Origin: DASSJT01 sp035691065
Lineage (GTDB): Bacteria > Actinomycetota > Actinomycetes > Actinomycetales > Dermatophilaceae
Length of the DNA: 64,000 bases
NCBI GenBank assembly: GCA_035691065.1
Contig: DASSJT010000063.1
Span: forward strand, 20,306-84,305
Direction: 5' to 3'
In this document: positions 42,001-50,751 of the stretch, piece by piece
Layout of the letters: each line of letters starts with the position of its first letter
How positions within the stretch are numbered: the first letter of the stretch is position 1
Translations under genes and position numbers: made by a program
The notes under the pieces: generated by a model
The model's database searches: none
Told to the model about the DNA's origin: nothing
What the model saw: only the letters and a program-made list of their open reading frames with translations

Positions 42001-43944
42001 ATGAGGATCAGGCCCGCCACTGCTGGCGTCGCCGCGCTGGCTCTCGCATCGACCGTGCTCGCGGCCTCGGCCGCCGACGCGAGGGACCGTCCGTTCTCGA
42101 CCACCAGGATGACCGTCAGACCGGACCTCGATGCCGCCGAAGCCGGCACCACCCTCGGCGGCAGTGGCCAGTTCAGCGTGTCCCAGATCGAGCGGTACCG
42201 GTGCAATGTCGCGGCCGGGGCCGCCTACGGCTCCCCCGGCGGCGCGATGGACATCTCGTGCAACGACGCGCAGCCGTACCGGCAGGACTTCGCACCCGAC
42301 AACGAGCTGGCGATCGTGGCCAACCCCAAGGTGCCGACCGCCTTGCTGGCAGGCTCCAACGACTACTTCTACCGGTTCAACAACTCCACCGGGGCCCGCC
42401 AGGCGATCGTACCGACCGGGTTCTTCAGCTCCTTCGACGCCGGCGCCAGCTGGGTCGACGGGCAGATCCCGATGAAGAGCGGAAACGGTGCCGGCGACCC
42501 GTCGCCCGCGTTCGACGGCAAGCTCTCAGGAACCACGCCGCAGACCGGCTGGGCGATGATGGCGCAGCTGGAGAACACCGGCGGGCAGGGCGGTCCCTGG
42601 GTCTCGCAGGGCAACGTCTCGGTGAGCTGGTCGCGCGACGGCGGCATCACTTGGGAGGGCCCCACCGTCGTGATGAAGGGCCAGGGAGCGGGGATCGGGC
42701 CGGCCACCAATGCGCTCTTCTTCGACAAGGAGTGGCTGACGGTCGACAACTACCCGGGCTCACCGCACTATGGGCGGGCCTACCTGGTGGCCGCTCGCTA
42801 CCTCAACGACATCCAGGGCGCGTACAACGAGTCCCCGGTCTACTTCGCCTACTCCGACGACGGCGGCCTCACCTGGTCGACGCCGAAGGAGATCTCCGGG
42901 TCGAACCCGCTGTGTCACTTCCAGAACGCGGGCCCGGTAGGAGAGTGCGATGAGGACAGCTTCCCCATCACGGAGGTGGCGCCGAACGGTGACATCGTCG
43001 TGCACTTCGCCACGGGGAATGTCGACGCCGCCTGGGAGACGGCTGGCGAGTACGAGCAGACCCTCATGGCGGTCAAGTCCACCGACGGCGGGGCGACGTT
43101 CAGCAACCCGGTCGTCATAGCCAACCTCGAGGACGGCGCGGCGGACACGCCGTGGAGCGTCATCGGCCGGCAGACGGTGACCGGCCACCAGATCCGCTGG
43201 CAGTCACCGGGCACGATCACCGCCGACCCGACGAACCCGGCCCACTGGGTGGTCGTCTACAACGACAACTTCGCCGGCACCCACGATGCGGCGCCCGCGA
43301 GCTGCCTCAACGACCTCCCGGGCACCGCGCCGGACTACAACCCGTGCCATGCGGTGACGAACACGAACATCTACATGGCCGAGAGCTGGACAGGTGGCGC
43401 GAGCTGGAACCCGCGCATCGCCCTGGACACCTCCGCAGGTGACCAGTGGTTCCCGTGGGCCGACTTCCGCTCGGACGGCTCACTGGCCGTGGCGTACGAC
43501 TCGAACGAGAACATCGCCGACCCGGGCGGCGGCCGCAACGACACGTTCAACCACGTGCTCCTGACGGTGGCTCCGCGGACCTCGACGAGCGGCGCGCCGG
43601 TCATCAGCGGCCGTGAGGTCCTCGTGCCCAACGGCGCTGGACGGCAGCCGACCGAGCAGGTCGACATCTCGGTGACCCACTGGGCCGGACAGTACGTGCC
43701 GCAGAGCGCCTGGCCGAGTGTCTGCGGGCCGGACGGCTACACCGACCCGCCGGTCACCAACGCCGAGGGCAAGGACTGCAACGTGTTCGACGGCGACTAC
43801 ACCGGCTTGGCGGTCGGTAACGACGACCACATCAACGTCGTGTGGACCGGCCTGAACCGCTGGGCGACGTCGCCGCAGATCGACCCGTACACGGGCGCGC
43901 AGCACGACGGGTACGCCCAGGACGCCATGTTCGCCCGGAGGTGA
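42001..43944 (+). CDS. Secreted Asp-box (sialidase-fold) protein
   Basis: Exported protein of 647 residues. The start ATG 42001 has AGGAGG four bases upstream. A signal peptide (GVAALALASTVLAASAADA) ends around residue 27. The body has several Asp-box repeats (SWSRDGGITW, YSDDGGLTW, STDGGATF) and bulges typical of sialidase/BNR beta-propellers, plus Cys pairs. No sialidase catalytic Arg triad or FRIP motif is evident, so it may be a glycan-binding or lyase-like propeller and not a sialidase. A 15-bp terminator follows. Confidence 0.82.
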   Translation: MRIRPATAGVAALALASTVLAASAADARDRPFSTTRMTVRPDLDAAEAGTTLGGSGQFSVSQIERYRCNVAAGAAYGSPGGAMDISCNDAQPYRQDFAPDNELAIVANPKVPTALLAGSNDYFYRFNNSTGARQAIVPTGFFSSFDAGASWVDGQIPMKSGNGAGDPSPAFDGKLSGTTPQTGWAMMAQLENTGGQGGPWVSQGNVSVSWSRDGGITWEGPTVVMKGQGAGIGPATNALFFDKEWLTVDNYPGSPHYGRAYLVAARYLNDIQGAYNESPVYFAYSDDGGLTWSTPKEISGSNPLCHFQNAGPVGECDEDSFPITEVAPNGDIVVHFATGNVDAAWETAGEYEQTLMAVKSTDGGATFSNPVVIANLEDGAADTPWSVIGRQTVTGHQIRWQSPGTITADPTNPAHWVVVYNDNFAGTHDAAPASCLNDLPGTAPDYNPCHAVTNTNIYMAESWTGGASWNPRIALDTSAGDQWFPWADFRSDGSLAVAYDSNENIADPGGGRNDTFNHVLLTVAPRTSTSGAPVISGREVLVPNGAGRQPTEQVDISVTHWAGQYVPQSAWPSVCGPDGYTDPPVTNAEGKDCNVFDGDYTGLAVGNDDHINVVWTGLNRWATSPQIDPYTGAQHDGYAQDAMFARR

Positions 43945-43975
43945 CAGCTAACCGAATTTGCTGCTGATCCAACGG

Positions 43976-44014
43976 CGGACGGCTCTCCAGGACGCGGTTC
44001 TGGAGAGCCGTCCG
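43976..44014 (+). terminator. Terminator after the Asp-box protein gene
   Basis: CGGACGGCTCTCCAG / CTGGAGAGCCGTCCG, a perfect 15-bp stem with a 9-base loop, 31 bases after the stop. Confidence 0.85.
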
Positions 44015-44095
44015 CTGCCGCCTGCAAGGTTTTGCCGGCCGCCGACCGGGTAGCCGAGTTGGTACATGCACGTCATGCAACGAAGGGAGAACAGC

Positions 44096-44467
44096 ATGAC
44101 CAACCCCACATGGGACGCCTGGAACTACCGTGAAGGAACCGAACTGTCGAGCGACGCAGCTCGCACGCCCGTGGGCTTCTCGGTGCACGCCACGGATGGG
44201 GACATCGGCAAGGTCGATGCCGCGACCGTGGACGTCGGCAGCAGCTACATCGTGGTGGACACGGGCCCGTGGATCTTCGGCCGCAAGGTGCTCTTGCCGG
44301 CCGGGACGATCGACCGGATCGACTGGGACGACCAGAAGGTCTATGTCGACCGGACGAAGGGCCAGATCAAGGACTCCCCCGAGCTGGCGGACGTCGACTT
44401 CGACGACCCGGCCTACCGGGACAAGCTCGGCAGCTACTACGGCGACACCTACGACCGGCCGCTCTGA
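44096..44467 (+). CDS. PRC-barrel domain protein
   Basis: Soluble protein of 123 residues with a PRC-barrel core: VGFSVHATDGDIGKVDAATVDVG, SYIVVDTGPWIFGRKVLLPAGTIDRID, and VYVDRTKGQIKDSPEL. The start at 44096 follows GAAGGGAG at seven bases; an upstream Met at 44066 lacks such a site. The acidic tail (DVDFDDPAYRD, YYGDTYDRPL) is typical of the actinobacterial stress-type members. The biological role is unknown. Confidence 0.85.
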   Translation: MTNPTWDAWNYREGTELSSDAARTPVGFSVHATDGDIGKVDAATVDVGSSYIVVDTGPWIFGRKVLLPAGTIDRIDWDDQKVYVDRTKGQIKDSPELADVDFDDPAYRDKLGSYYGDTYDRPL

Positions 44468-44510
44468 GGCGTCCAGGTGACGTGACCGCCGACTGCGGCT
44501 GAGCACGATC

Positions 44511-44547
44511 GAGCCCGGTGGCGAGGACCCTCCTCGTCACCGGGCTC
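44511..44547. terminator. Bidirectional terminator between PRC-barrel and phosphodiesterase genes
   Basis: GAGCCCGGTGGCGAGGA / TCCTCGTCACCGGGCTC, a 17-bp stem with one mismatch and a 3-base loop. After it, CTCGTCGTCACCGGGCT-like 17-bp units repeat about four times up to about 44640. Confidence 0.75.
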
Positions 44548-44646
44548 TCGTCGTCACCTGGGCGCTCGTGGTCACCGGGCTCTCGTCGTCACCGGGCTCT
44601 CGTCGTCACCGGACCCACGTCGTCACGTCACCAGGCCCTCGCCAGT

Positions 44647-45477
44647 TCACCCCAGGTGGCCAATGCCCTCCAGGACGTCGGCCGGCCGGTCGGTGATCAC
44701 CCCGGCGACATCGAAGGACAGGGCAAGGTCGAGGTCGTTCTGGTTGTTGACCGTCCACGCGTACACCGGGTGGCCGTGGGCCTGCACCCGCCGCACGAAG
44801 TCAGGTCGCCCACGGAGCAGGCGGACCCCCGGGCCGGCGATGGCCACACCCCTGGGCAGCCTTCCACTCGCCCGCCAGGGGGCCGGCCGCTGGATCAGGA
44901 GCACGGTGGGGAGCCTCGGCGCGCGCTGCCGGACTCGCCGCAGCGCCAGCTCGGAGAAGCTCATCACGGTGACGACGGACGTTTGCTCGGTGCGGGGATC
45001 GGCCAGGCCATACCTGCGCAGGAGCCGCACGAGCTGCTTCTCGACCTGGCCGGCGTACCGGGTGGGGTGCTTGGTCTCGATCAGCAGGCGGACCCGGCGC
45101 GGCGCGGCCAGGACCTCCTGGAGGAGCGTCTCGAGGGTGAGGACAGGGGCGGGTTGCCCCGAAGCCGCACGGCCCTCCACACCTTCCACCAGCTGGTCTT
45201 CGCCCGCATGGATAGACCTCTCGTCTTTCCAGGCGGCGAAGTCCAGCTGCCCCAGAGTCGCGAGGTCGAACTCCGACACGGTGCCGGTCCCGTTGGACGT
45301 GCGGTCGATACGGCGGTCGTGCACACAGACGAGATGGCCGTCCCGGGTGAGCCGCACATCGCACTCGAGCGCGTCGGCTCCCTCGGCGATCGCCTGCCGG
45401 TAGGCCTGCAACGTGTGCTCCGGGGCTGAATGGGATGACCCGCGGTGGGCGATGATCGACGGCCTGGGTCCGCTCAT
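44647..45477 (-). CDS. Glycerophosphodiester phosphodiesterase
   Basis: Hydrolyses glycerophosphodiesters to glycerol-3-phosphate and an alcohol. 276 residues from the Met at 45477 (MSGPRPSIIAHRGSS); an upstream start at 45498 would add seven residues. The GDPD core is intact: IIAHRGSSHSAPEHTL, ALECDVRLTRDGHLVCVHD with the two metal acids, RTSNGTG, LLIETKHP and a C-terminal VYAWTVNNQNDLDLAL and GVITDRPADV. No signal peptide is visible, so it is cytoplasmic. It is a single gene. Confidence 0.93.
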   Translation of the reverse strand: MSGPRPSIIAHRGSSHSAPEHTLQAYRQAIAEGADALECDVRLTRDGHLVCVHDRRIDRTSNGTGTVSEFDLATLGQLDFAAWKDERSIHAGEDQLVEGVEGRAASGQPAPVLTLETLLQEVLAAPRRVRLLIETKHPTRYAGQVEKQLVRLLRRYGLADPRTEQTSVVTVMSFSELALRRVRQRAPRLPTVLLIQRPAPWRASGRLPRGVAIAGPGVRLLRGRPDFVRRVQAHGHPVYAWTVNNQNDLDLALSFDVAGVITDRPADVLEGIGHLG

Positions 45478-45729
45478 AGATCGATCCCTACCCCGCATGG
45501 CCCGGGCGCAACCTGGGAGTCATTGTTTGAGCTCGGCGCGGCATGTCAATCCCCAGTGACGTATGCCCGGCCGTCCACCGAGCCGCCTGACAATCGGGTC
45601 GGGGTCAACCAAGTCCTCGCCGTGAAGCCGGAGCCCGGCGGGGTCAGCGGGGTCAGCGGCATCCCACGGACACGCCAAGAACTGCGCGAGCGTCCCTCCG
45701 CGCCGGCTGAGTGACGATCCGAGGGAGTC

Positions 45730-45864
45730 TCAGCGCTTCTTGCCGTGCGGGAAGACGTCGGTGACGTTGTGCGCCTCCGTCTTCGCCTGCTTATCGGCCC
45801 GTTTCTCTTTGAGCGACTTGCCCGATTTCTTGGACATATGTTGTCGTGGCGACTTGTCAGCCAT
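45730..45864 (-). CDS. Small basic protein, unknown
   Basis: A 44-residue, Lys-rich protein (MADKSPRQHMSKKSGKSLKE..., ending FPHGKKR). The ATG at 45864 follows GGGGAGC. The KKSGKSLKEKRADKQAK core resembles short Lys-rich proteins found next to stress genes in many actinobacteria. Its function is unknown. An internal Met at residue 10 gives a slightly shorter alternative. The 45478-45729 gap downstream holds no gene I can support. Confidence 0.6.
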   Translation of the reverse strand: MADKSPRQHMSKKSGKSLKEKRADKQAKTEAHNVTDVFPHGKKR

Positions 45865-45969
45865 GGCTGCTCCCCTGGTCGGGCGCCTGGATGGCTCCGC
45901 ACTCTCGACAGTACCCCTCTGGAGATGTCGGTGGCCCCTTCCGGCGCATCCGCGCAGAACTGCCGCGGC

Positions 45970-46449
45970 TCAGGGGCTGAGCTCGGCGCGGGCCCGCGAC
46001 TCGACCGTGATGGTGACCGAGCCGCCCAAAGCCGAGAGGGCGGGGCCGATGAGCGGCAGGTCGGCCTGCCCGGTCAGCCGGACCACCGCGGTCTGTCCGT
46101 CCGGAGTTCCCGTTCCCGACACCACCCACCAGCCGATCATGCCGACCGGGAGGGGCCTCGACGCGAGGTACTGCTCCGCGGTGGTCCGGACCGTGGCGTC
46201 GCTCACCGCCACGGCATGGTCCAGCCCCTTCTGGTATGCCGTGGTGTCCAGTGAGTCCGCGGCGTCCAGAGCCGCGCCGTCGGCGGCGTCGAGCAGTCGC
46301 ATTCGCGACAGCTGGGCGGAGGTCACGGCGATGCCACCGACGATCAGTGTTGCAGCGATGAGTGTCATCGCCAGGATCAGAATCGAGATCTGTCCGCGTT
46401 CACCGCCCGGTCGGGGCCGGTGGATGCGCTGGCTGCCGTTGGGAGTCAC
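45970..46449 (-). CDS. TadG-related pilus protein, last gene of the Tad operon
   Basis: Membrane-anchored protein of 159 residues. An N-terminal helix after GGERGQ (ISILILAMTLIAATLIVGGIAV) is followed by an extracytoplasmic part with LLDAADGAALDAADSLDTTAYQ, as in the Rv3654c/TadG-related pseudopilin group. The GTG start overlaps the stop of the TadE-like gene (GTGA, 46446-46449). It probably has an assembly or minor-pilin role in the Flp pilus system. Confidence 0.78.
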   Translation of the reverse strand: MTPNGSQRIHRPRPGGERGQISILILAMTLIAATLIVGGIAVTSAQLSRMRLLDAADGAALDAADSLDTTAYQKGLDHAVAVSDATVRTTAEQYLASRPLPVGMIGWWVVSGTGTPDGQTAVVRLTGQADLPLIGPALSALGGSVTITVESRARAELSP

Positions 46450-46985
46450 GGCGCATTCCGGAACCGGTCGACGGTCGACAGGTGCCGCGCCGTGACGGGG
46501 ATTTCGAGTGGGACCAGCCGGCGCGCGAAGGAGGGAACCAGCGGGAGCGGTACGGTGACCGTCGCGGTCACCTCGACCCGACCCTCGGGACGCAGGCAGG
46601 GCAGGCCGTCGCAGTCGATGACCAGCGAGGTTCCACCGCGAAAACCTTGGTCCTCGAAGGCGATTCGGGCTGCGGCGTTCGCTCGTGCCTCTGCCGTCTC
46701 GGCGGATGTGGCGGTCACGAAGGCGCGCCCGGCCTCCCGCGCGGCCTGGGTGGTCGCGAAGGCGCCGGCCTGTAGCCGGCTCACCATCAGGACCAGGTAG
46801 ATCAGCGGCACCAGCATGAGGACGCCGAGGTAGACGAACTCGACCACCGCACTGCCTCCCTCGCCGGACAGCCGCCGACCGCGGCCTTCCGCACCGGACA
46901 GCGGCCCAACACCGCGCCGCCCCTCACCGGACGGGCGCCGACCGGGGTCCCCCCGACCGGCCGCCCGACATACGGCATGGATCAC
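46446..46985 (-). CDS. TadE-like minor pilin
   Basis: 179 residues if the GTG at 46985 is used (it overlaps the previous stop as GTGA). The first 40 residues are Arg/Gly-rich (GRGDPGRRPSGEGRRG). A class III leader follows: SGEGGSAVVEFVYLGVLMLVPLIYLVLMV, with the conserved Glu at +5 after the predicted Gly cleavage. The C-terminal domain has two Cys (DCDGLPC). TadE-like proteins are minor components needed for Flp pilus formation. The long basic leader may instead be a shorter protein starting nearer the pilin motif. Confidence 0.78.
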   Translation of the reverse strand: MIHAVCRAAGRGDPGRRPSGEGRRGVGPLSGAEGRGRRLSGEGGSAVVEFVYLGVLMLVPLIYLVLMVSRLQAGAFATTQAAREAGRAFVTATSAETAEARANAAARIAFEDQGFRGGTSLVIDCDGLPCLRPEGRVEVTATVTVPLPLVPSFARRLVPLEIPVTARHLSTVDRFRNAP

Positions 46986-47371
46986 TGGGACTCCAGGTAG
47001 GCGCGACCGACCACGTCGAGCCGACCGTCTGGCCCGAATGGGCCGATCACGGGCAGCGGGGCGCGGACGTGCACGGCGACCACCCCAACGCCGTCGACGG
47101 TCTCGACACTGGCCGAGACGTCCTGGGCGAACGTTGCCGAGATGGACCGCGCGATCAGCTGTCGGGCCCTCGCCGCTCCCTCCTCGGGTGCGGCGTCCGC
47201 CCGAGCGCCCAGCCGGGCGCCCTCGGATGCGCATGAGATCAGGGTGTTGCGGATGTGCATGGCAAGACCGACCTGGAAGACCGCGACGAAGACGAGCGTG
47301 ACCAGCCCGGAGACCATGGCGAAATCGGCGATGGCCGCGCCGCGCTCACGGCGGACCCCATGGTGGTCCAC
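46982..47371 (-). CDS. TadE-like minor pilin, Asp variant
   Basis: About 129 residues from GTG 47371 (MDHHGVRRERGAAIADFAM); longer starts are possible because the frame is open to 47536. The pilin-like helix is IADFAMVSGLVTLVFVAVFQVGLAM, with Asp in place of the usual Glu at position 5. Residues after it include SCASEGARLGARADAAPEEGAARA, typical of the TadE family. It ends AYLESQ and overlaps the next TadE gene by four bases. Confidence 0.75.
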   Translation of the reverse strand: MDHHGVRRERGAAIADFAMVSGLVTLVFVAVFQVGLAMHIRNTLISCASEGARLGARADAAPEEGAARARQLIARSISATFAQDVSASVETVDGVGVVAVHVRAPLPVIGPFGPDGRLDVVGRAYLESQ

Positions 47372-47466
47372 AAGGCCTTTGCCGGCTCGCGGGCGGTCAC
47401 CTGTGTCGCAGCCAGGCCGGCCACCCAGCCGGCTGGCCGGTCGTGGTCGCACCGGCGGCACCTGGT

Positions 47467-47688
47467 TCAGGGTCCGGTCACGCTGTTCATCGCTCTGGTG
47501 AACAGCGCCTGGAGCTGGTTCTGGGCGACGCCCCACAGGACCGCGACCAGGCCGGCGGTCATGAGCGTGATGAGCACCCAGCCGGGGACGTCACCCCGCT
47601 CCCGGCCCGGGCCGGTGGCGCGGCGCACCAGGGCCAGGGCGCGCACCTGCGCGTGCGTCAGCGAGTAGGTGAGGTCTCGGGTCATCAT
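47467..47688 (-). CDS. Flp-type small membrane pilin-like protein
   Basis: 73 residues: a basic N-terminal half (TYSLTHAQVRALALVRRATG) and one helix (GWVLITLMTAGLVAVLWGVA) after GDVP. The position between tadC and the tadE genes and the size fit a Flp prepilin-like or DUF4244 protein of the actinobacterial Tad operon. The sequence lacks the classic Flp G-x-x-x-x-E-Y motif, so calling it the major pilin is uncertain. Confidence 0.65.
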   Translation of the reverse strand: MMTRDLTYSLTHAQVRALALVRRATGPGRERGDVPGWVLITLMTAGLVAVLWGVAQNQLQALFTRAMNSVTGP

Positions 47689-47719
47689 GTCGGCGGAGTG
47701 CCTCTCTGTGCGGCGTGGG

Positions 47720-48655
47720 TCAGATCGTGAAGCGGAAGAAGGTAAACCCGGGGAAGACGAGGAAGAGCACGGTGATGGGCAGTACCAGAAAGACGACGGG
47801 GACCATCATCAGGATCTCCTTGCGGCCACCTGCCTCCATCACCTGCCGACGGCCTGCCTCTCGAACGTCCTGGGCCTGAGCCCTCAGCACATCGGCCAAA
47901 GGGGTCCCTCGCTGGACGGCGACCACGATGCCGTCGACGAAGCGGGACAGGCTGATCAGCCCGGTGCGGTCGGCCAGCCCCTGGAGGGCGGTGGGAAGGT
48001 TGGCGCCCGCGCGCGCATCGGCGAGGCACCGGGACAGCTCGGCGGACAGCTCGCCCCGGGAGAGGCGACAGACCCGCTCCAAGGCCCCGACGGCGCCCTC
48101 TCCGGCTCCGACCGCCAGCGCCAAGAGTTCGGCAATCGTGGGGAACTCGGCCAGCATCCGCTGCTCGCGCCGGTTGGCCTGGGCGCTCAGGGCCTGGTCC
48201 CGGGCCACGACGCCCGCGCCGGCGAAGGACAGCGTCACCACGACGACCGGCATTGCGGAGGTGCCGTTCAGCACCCACATCAGAGCGCCGACGACGACTC
48301 CGCAGGCGCCTCCCGCGGCACCCCAGAGCACCTGCTCCGCCCGGAACCGCTCGAGGTCGGGTGGCCGGCCGGCGCGTTGAAGGCGACGTCGCACCGATGC
48401 CGCCCCGCCGAGCATCCGCTCCACCGCGGCGGACAGGTCGGCAAGCACCGGCATGAGCAGGGCCCCGACGGTGCCCCCGACCGCGAAGCGGTCCTGGGCG
48501 AGCAGCCTCGACGGTATCGGCGTGTCCCGAAGGTAGGGCAGCAGGCGCCCAGCCAGCCCTGGCCTGCGGCGGTGCGGCAGACCGGCATTCATCAGCAGCA
48601 GCCCCAGCCCAACAGTCGCACCGAGCACGGCGCCGGTGCGTGGCAGGCCGGTCAC
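47720..48655 (-). CDS. tadC: TadC, type II/IV secretion F-domain protein
   Basis: Inner-membrane platform protein of the Flp pilus, 311 residues from GTG 48655 (MTGLPRTGAVLGATVGLGLL), which overlaps the tadB stop as GTGA. The T2SF domain reads FPTIAELLALAVGAGEGAVGALERVC, LADRTGLISLSRFVDGIVVAVQRGTPLADVL, with terminal helices LMMVPVVFLVLPITVLFLVFPGFTFF. TadC works with TadB and the ATPase TadA. Confidence 0.9.
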   Translation of the reverse strand: MTGLPRTGAVLGATVGLGLLLMNAGLPHRRRPGLAGRLLPYLRDTPIPSRLLAQDRFAVGGTVGALLMPVLADLSAAVERMLGGAASVRRRLQRAGRPPDLERFRAEQVLWGAAGGACGVVVGALMWVLNGTSAMPVVVVTLSFAGAGVVARDQALSAQANRREQRMLAEFPTIAELLALAVGAGEGAVGALERVCRLSRGELSAELSRCLADARAGANLPTALQGLADRTGLISLSRFVDGIVVAVQRGTPLADVLRAQAQDVREAGRRQVMEAGGRKEILMMVPVVFLVLPITVLFLVFPGFTFFRFTI

Positions 48656-49521
48656 CGCAGCACCCGCTCGTCCTCGGGCAGGCGACCGATCCACATCATG
48701 AGCCGATAGGCAACCAGGCTCAGCACCGCGCCGAAACCGAGAACCGCCGCACCGAGACGGGTGTTGTAGGCCTGTACCGCCTCCGCCCGAGAGCAGAGCA
48801 TGACCAGCACGATCCAGGGGGCCGCGACCGCCAGCCGCGCGGCATTGACGGTCCAGCCCTGCCGGGTCTCCAGCTCCGCCCGCGTGCGAGCGTCCTCCCG
48901 CAAGAACGAGGAGAGGGTTCGCAGCAGGTTGCCGAGGTCGCTTCCGCCAACCTCGCGGGCGATGCGCAGCGACTCGACCAGCCGGTCGCCCACCGGATCG
49001 CTGAGCCGCTCCTTCAGGCGGTTGAGGCAGTCCTGGAACCGGCCCGTGGTTCGGTAGTCCTCGCCGAAGGCGGCGAAGGCCGGCCGCAGCTCCTCGGGGC
49101 CGCGGACGGCGAGCTGCGCAAGTGCCTCGGGGAGGGCCATCCCGGCCCTGACCGCGGAGGCGATGTTGTCCACGGCATCGGGCCACAGGTCCCGCAGGGT
49201 TGCGCGCCGGCGCCGAGCGCGGAGTCTCACGAGGGCGATAGGGCCCCACCCCGCCAGCACCGCGAAGCACACCGCAATGGCCGGGACCGAGCTCACGGCA
49301 AGGATCAGCAGGAACGCCATGACGGATCCGATGGCACAGGAGGTGAGGAGAGCTCGAGGGCCAACGGACTCGTAGCCGGCCTGGACCAGCTCGTCACGAA
49401 GCCGCGCCAAAACCATGCTGCCCCGCACCGGTTGGTGAGAACCCGAGGCGGGAGCCCAGCAAGACCACCAGATGCAGAAGAACCCCACGCCCATGACGAG
49501 TCCGATCAGCAAACCTCTCAC
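48652..49521 (-). CDS. tadB: TadB, type II/IV secretion F-domain protein
   Basis: Platform protein of 289 residues, GTG start at 49521. An N-terminal helix is followed by two further helices (LTSCAIGSVMAFLLILAV, SSVPAIAVCFAVLAGWG). The T2SF region reads LWPDAVDNIASAVRAGMALPEALAQLAVRGPEELRPAF and LRIAREVGGSDLGNLLRTLSSFLRED, then LAVAAPWIVLVMLC. It pairs with TadC in the pilus base. It begins nine bases after the tadA stop. Confidence 0.92.
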   Translation of the reverse strand: MRGLLIGLVMGVGFFCIWWSCWAPASGSHQPVRGSMVLARLRDELVQAGYESVGPRALLTSCAIGSVMAFLLILAVSSVPAIAVCFAVLAGWGPIALVRLRARRRRATLRDLWPDAVDNIASAVRAGMALPEALAQLAVRGPEELRPAFAAFGEDYRTTGRFQDCLNRLKERLSDPVGDRLVESLRIAREVGGSDLGNLLRTLSSFLREDARTRAELETRQGWTVNAARLAVAAPWIVLVMLCSRAEAVQAYNTRLGAAVLGFGAVLSLVAYRLMMWIGRLPEDERVLR

Positions 49522-49530
49522 GCCGATTCC

Positions 49531-50751
49531 TCACTGCGCCAAGAGAGCGGCGACGTCGTAGCCCGCGCGCTCGAACCGGTCCGGGTGGGGCGGATAACCC
49601 TCGGCCCGCACGAGTCGGCCATCCCGTTGAACGAACAGGTCGGCGATCTCGACGACGTCTCCCTCGACCCGCCCGGGAACTGCGGCGATCTCGCGCACCC
49701 GGCGGACCCCGTCGCGCTCGAGGGCCGCATGCACGACGAGGTCGATCGAGCCCGCGACGGTCGGGACGACGAACCGTGAGCCCACGTTCTCTCCAGCCAG
49801 CAGCGGAAGTGTGCACATCTTGGTCACGGCCTCGCGAGCGCTGTTGGCATGGATGGTGCACATGCCGGGGACGCCGCTGTTGAGCGCGATCAACAGGTCC
49901 AGCGACTCTGCCTGCCGGACCTCGCCGACGATGATGCGCGAGGGCCGCATCCGCAGGGCCTCTTTGACCAGCTTGCGCAGCGGCACCTCTCCCGTGCCCT
50001 CGAGGCTGGGCTGACGGCACTGCATCGAGGCCACGTCGCGCAGGGGGATCTTCAGCTCGAAGACCTCTTCGCACGTAACGATCCGCTCCCGCGGCGGGAT
50101 CGCCGCGGCCAGGCAGTTGAGGAGGGTGGTCTTTCCGGCCTGGGTCCCCCCGGCGACGAGGATGTTGAGGCCGGAGGCGACGGCTGCCTCGAGGAACCGG
50201 GCAGCCTGCTTGGTCAGCGTCCCGAGCCGCACGAGGTCGTCGAGGTGGTCAGCCTTGACGACGAACTTGCGGATGTTGACGAACCAGTGCTCTCTGGTGA
50301 TGTCGGGGATCACGACATGCAGACGGGAGCCGTCGGGCAGAACAGCGTCGACGAATGGCGACGAAAGGTCGACCCGTCGCCCTGACGACTTGAGCATCCG
50401 CTCGACCAGGTCGCGAACCTCATCTCCCGTGAGAATCGTGTTGGTGAGCTCGGCGACACCGCTTCTGGCCACGAACACCTTCGAGGGCTCGTTGACCCAG
50501 ATCTCCTCGATCTGCGGATCGTCGAAATAACGCTGTAGTGGCCCGAATCCGGCAACGCTGTCGAGCACTGCCTTGACGGCGTCATCGAGGTTGCCGAGCA
50601 CCGGCAGGCCGCCGTGCATCGCCCGGTCGTCGTAGTCGTTGACCGCCTCCCGCACGAGCCGCGAGACCGCCGCCGGGTCGCGGGCAGGGTCGAGTCCGGT
50701 GCGGCGGATGAGCTCGCGGACCTCGTCCTCGACGGTGCGCACAGCTTCCAC
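49531..50751 (-). CDS. tadA: TadA, Flp pilus assembly ATPase
   Basis: Cytoplasmic secretion ATPase of 406 residues. The GTG at 50751 is chosen because GGGGGAGGC lies six bases upstream. The N-terminal domain (YFDDPQIEEIWVNEPSKVFVARSG) precedes the ATPase: Walker A GGTQAGKTTLLN (about residue 205), Asp box, ERIVTCEEVFELKI, Walker B RIIVGEVRQAESLDLLIALNSG and the His of TIHANS. No TadZ/CpaE gene precedes it; a divergent FHA-FtsK ATPase gene does. Confidence 0.92.
   Translation of the reverse strand: MEAVRTVEDEVRELIRRTGLDPARDPAAVSRLVREAVNDYDDRAMHGGLPVLGNLDDAVKAVLDSVAGFGPLQRYFDDPQIEEIWVNEPSKVFVARSGVAELTNTILTGDEVRDLVERMLKSSGRRVDLSSPFVDAVLPDGSRLHVVIPDITREHWFVNIRKFVVKADHLDDLVRLGTLTKQAARFLEAAVASGLNILVAGGTQAGKTTLLNCLAAAIPPRERIVTCEEVFELKIPLRDVASMQCRQPSLEGTGEVPLRKLVKEALRMRPSRIIVGEVRQAESLDLLIALNSGVPGMCTIHANSAREAVTKMCTLPLLAGENVGSRFVVPTVAGSIDLVVHAALERDGVRRVREIAAVPGRVEGDVVEIADLFVQRDGRLVRAEGYPPHPDRFERAGYDVAALLAQ

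Noticed and set aside
45445..45714. ORF ending RTRQELRERPSAPAE
   Set aside because: It begins inside the phosphodiesterase gene on the other strand, has no ribosome site, and shows no family resemblance.
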